This document shows positions 62,204-64,000 of a DNA stretch of 64,000 bases, piece after piece (within the stretch, counting starts at the first letter, position 1; each line of letters begins with the position of its first letter). Origin of the DNA: an uncultured Armatimonadota bacterium (GTDB taxonomy: Bacteria > Armatimonadota > Armatimonadia > Armatimonadales > Armatimonadaceae); assembly GCA_903910385.1 (NCBI GenBank), contig CAIVZM010000002.1, positions 1-64,000 of the forward strand. Reading direction: 5' to 3'. Position numbers and translations under genes: made by a program. The notes under the pieces were generated by a model. The model ran no database searches, was not told where the DNA came from, and worked only from the letters and a program-made list of their open reading frames with translations.

Positions 62204-63640
62204 ATGAATATGGTAATTAAAAACGGCTTGGTTATCGACGGCACAGGCGCAAGGGGGCGCGTATCTGACATTCGCATCGCAGGCGATACCATCCGCGAGA
62301 TTGGGCGGGATCTATCGCCAAATCCCGGTGAGACCACGGTCGATGCGAAGGGAATGGCGGTGACGCCCGGATTCATCGACACCCACAGCCATGCCAGTGG
62401 TGGATTAATCGACAACCCGGATGCGGAAACGCAAATCCGACAGGGGATTACCACTTCCATCGTGGGACAGGACGGCGATTCCCGTTTTCCCTTGAGCGAC
62501 TTTTTTCGTGAGCTTCTCCGAATACCAGTAACACTCAATATCGCGAGTTTTGTGGGGCATGGGACAATTCGTGGTCATGTTCTGGGTGATGATTACAAAC
62601 GAAAGGCGACCGCGAGCGAGATTCAGAGGATGCGCGTCCTCGTCGCGCAGGAAATGCGTTCGGGAGGATTGGGGTTATCCTCTGGGCTGGAATATGACCC
62701 CGGCATTTACTCCGATACAGCGGAAATAATCGCTCTGGCGGAGGTTGCTGGCGCCATGGGGGGGATTTACATCAGCCATGTACGCGATGAAGAAGACGGA
62801 GCCCTGACATCCTTCCGCGAACTGATCGATATTGCTGAAAAAGGACGACTTCCGGCGCAAATATCGCATATTAAGCTGGCGTCCTCTCCTGTCTGGGGAA
62901 AAGCGGGAGAAGTCTTCCGATTAATGGACGATGCCCGAAAACGAGGACTGGATATCAGCGCAGACATCTATCCGTACCCTTACTGGCAAAGTAGCATCAT
63001 CGTCCTGATAGAAACGCGCGAATGGGACAAGCGCGAACTCTGGGAAAAGGGACTCGCCTCCATCGGCGGGGCTAAAAATGTGTTGCTCTCCTCCTACGAA
63101 CCCGATCCCGAGTGGGTGGGAAAGACGATTGCTGAAATCGCCAAGATGTCGGGGAAAGACCCGGTAACAGTTATTCAGGAAATTGTCGCCAGAACGCATG
63201 GAGAGAAACGCGCCGGGGAATCGGTGGTGGTTACCGCTATGCAGGAACGGGACATCCGCGCTTTCATCGCTCATCCCCGGATTATGTTCTGTACAGATGG
63301 CGGTTTGAGAGGGTCGCATCCTCGCGGTGCAGGCTCCTATCCGCGTATTCTTGGGAAATATGTCCGTGAGGAACGAGTAATCCCGCTGGAAGAAGCCATT
63401 CGCAAATCGACATCGCTTCCCGCTGCACGAATGGGACTCCGCGACAGGGGAACAATCGCGCCGGGCAAAAAGGCGGATATTGTCATTTTCGATCCGAAGA
63501 CGATTCATGACACAGCGACTACCAAAAGTCCGCAGTCTCAACCGGTTGGCCTACTACACGTTATTGTAAATGGGGTTCCGGTTCTGCGCGATAACAAACT
63601 CACCGGAGAACGACCCGGCGCCGTGCTTCGGCGATCATAG
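62204..63640 (+). CDS. N-acyl-D-amino-acid deacylase family amidohydrolase
   Basis: Metal-dependent hydrolase of the D-aminoacylase type; removes acyl groups from N-acyl-D-amino acids or similar. The product is about 478 residues. Marks are VIKNGLVIDGTGARG, the metal His pair in GFIDTHSHAS, GLGLSSGLEYDPGIYSD (Ser where the bridging Cys is often found), YISHVRDEEDG, QISHIKLA, and the catalytic Asp in MFCTDGGLRG. The C-terminus is GTIAPGKKADIVIFDP. ATGs at 62174, 62204 and 62210 are in frame; 62204 fits the family N-terminus best, but no start has a clear ribosome site. The enzyme could recycle D-amino acids from the wall; this is inference. Confidence 0.88.
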   Translation: MNMVIKNGLVIDGTGARGRVSDIRIAGDTIREIGRDLSPNPGETTVDAKGMAVTPGFIDTHSHASGGLIDNPDAETQIRQGITTSIVGQDGDSRFPLSDFFRELLRIPVTLNIASFVGHGTIRGHVLGDDYKRKATASEIQRMRVLVAQEMRSGGLGLSSGLEYDPGIYSDTAEIIALAEVAGAMGGIYISHVRDEEDGALTSFRELIDIAEKGRLPAQISHIKLASSPVWGKAGEVFRLMDDARKRGLDISADIYPYPYWQSSIIVLIETREWDKRELWEKGLASIGGAKNVLLSSYEPDPEWVGKTIAEIAKMSGKDPVTVIQEIVARTHGEKRAGESVVVTAMQERDIRAFIAHPRIMFCTDGGLRGSHPRGAGSYPRILGKYVREERVIPLEEAIRKSTSLPAARMGLRDRGTIAPGKKADIVIFDPKTIHDTATTKSPQSQPVGLLHVIVNGVPVLRDNKLTGERPGAVLRRS

Positions 63641-63738
63641 TCAATCTTGATAGGCGTGAAAAATCTTGAGATTGAACGCTGTCGGCGATTTTGCATGGGA
63701 TCGGCGATCCATTTCACTAAGAGCATGAGGAAACGGAC

Positions 63739-64000
63739 TTGAATCGAAGGCTTTTTGTTTTGCGACTTCCAATAGCTTTCCTACTGGCGCCTGTTTTGCT
63801 GGCGTCCGCCGCATTCGGGCAGGTCAGCGGGGATTCGTTGACTCTGACCATCCTGCATACGAACGATCTGCATGGTCATATCGTACCGTTCGCCTACACG
63901 GAAACGGAACGCAGTAAAGAGGAAAAAGAATCCGTTGGCGGTGCGGCGCGGCGAGCGACCTTGATCCGCCGTTTGAAGAAAGAAATTAAGAATCCGGTCA
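63739..64000 (+). CDS. 5'-nucleotidase/UshA-type phosphoesterase, N-terminal part
   Basis: The right edge of the window cuts this gene; 87 residues are visible. The start is TTG at 63739 with GAGGAAA about 9 bases upstream; the ATG just before (63725) runs into a stop after five codons. A signal peptide (about 1-28, ending SAAFGQ) is followed by LTLTILHTNDLHGHIVPF, the first metal motif (D and H) of the periplasmic 5'-nucleotidase/2',3'-cyclic phosphodiesterase family, and GGAARRATLIRRL, the next conserved helix. It is exported and would release nucleosides and phosphate. Confidence 0.9.
   Translation, partial: MNRRLFVLRLPIAFLLAPVLLASAAFGQVSGDSLTLTILHTNDLHGHIVPFAYTETERSKEEKESVGGAARRATLIRRLKKEIKNPV

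Noticed and set aside
1-64000. CRISPR arrays, insertion sequences, prophage genes, toxin-antitoxin or defence systems
   Set aside because: No spaced direct repeats, transposase or integrase motifs, or typical defence domains were seen on either strand.

Overview
The window is one continuous stretch of bacterial chromosome with moderate GC, densely packed and almost entirely housekeeping. The best guess for the source is an Armatimonadota (Armatimonadetes) bacterium or a close relative. Four things support this. A PEP-CTERM surface protein and a roughly 1000-residue outer-membrane-type beta-barrel point to a diderm envelope. A DUF5693 protein sits beside CsaB. The division cluster mixes Firmicutes-like parts (DUF881 protein, small basic protein) with a proteobacterial-like murC-ddl-ftsQ order. 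MurE carries the meso-diaminopimelate DNPR motif. The phylum call is inference; no rRNA is present. I see no phage, IS element, CRISPR array or defence island.

Layout. 1-3.1 kb: a subtilisin-like protease cut by the window edge, a PEP-CTERM protein and a secreted DUF3472 protein. 3.2-8.3 kb: isocitrate dehydrogenase (icd), convergent serS, two unknown proteins, tRNA-Gln. 8.3-17.2 kb: a co-directional envelope block (rhomboid protease, M48 protease, DUF5693 membrane protein, csaB, giant beta-barrel). 17.2-18.2 kb: a ROK sugar kinase on the minus strand. 18.8-36.0 kb: the dcw cluster mraZ-rsmH-ftsL-ftsI-murE-murF-mraY-murD-ftsW-murC-ddl-ftsQ-DUF881-sbp-ftsA, which lacks murG, murB and ftsZ. 36.0-41.4 kb: a HAD phosphatase, an LD-carboxypeptidase coupled to a degenerate E2-like acyltransferase, and a fused mannose-1-phosphate guanylyltransferase. 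41.5-44 kb: a two-helix membrane protein, a lone response regulator and a TPR protein. 44.4-50.9 kb: glycosyltransferase and phosphoesterase; hemX, hemA and a sirC-like gene; RDD and SpoIIM-family membrane proteins. 50.9-53.2 kb: rseP and dxr. 53.4-60.9 kb: an HlyD adaptor, a dipeptide epimerase, a secreted HEXXH protein, ispE, a nucleotidyltransferase-fold protein, gmk, coaBC. 61-64 kb: a GH76-like hydrolase, an N-acyl-D-amino-acid deacylase, and the start of a 5'-nucleotidase.

The genes centre on making, dividing and remodelling the cell envelope: peptidoglycan precursors (murE/F/D/C, mraY, ddl), septation (ftsL/I/W/Q/A), peptide recycling (LD-carboxypeptidase, Ala-Glu epimerase), isoprenoid supply (dxr, ispE) and surface decoration (csaB, GDP-mannose synthesis).

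The most notable non-gene signals are two. First, MraZ-box-like AGTGG repeats at 10-11 bp spacing overlap the transcription start and ribosome site of mraZ, behind a near-consensus promoter. Second, a TANNAT -10-like box lies 6-10 bases before the ATG of at least eleven genes, mostly without a Shine-Dalgarno, which suggests that leaderless mRNAs are common in this organism.
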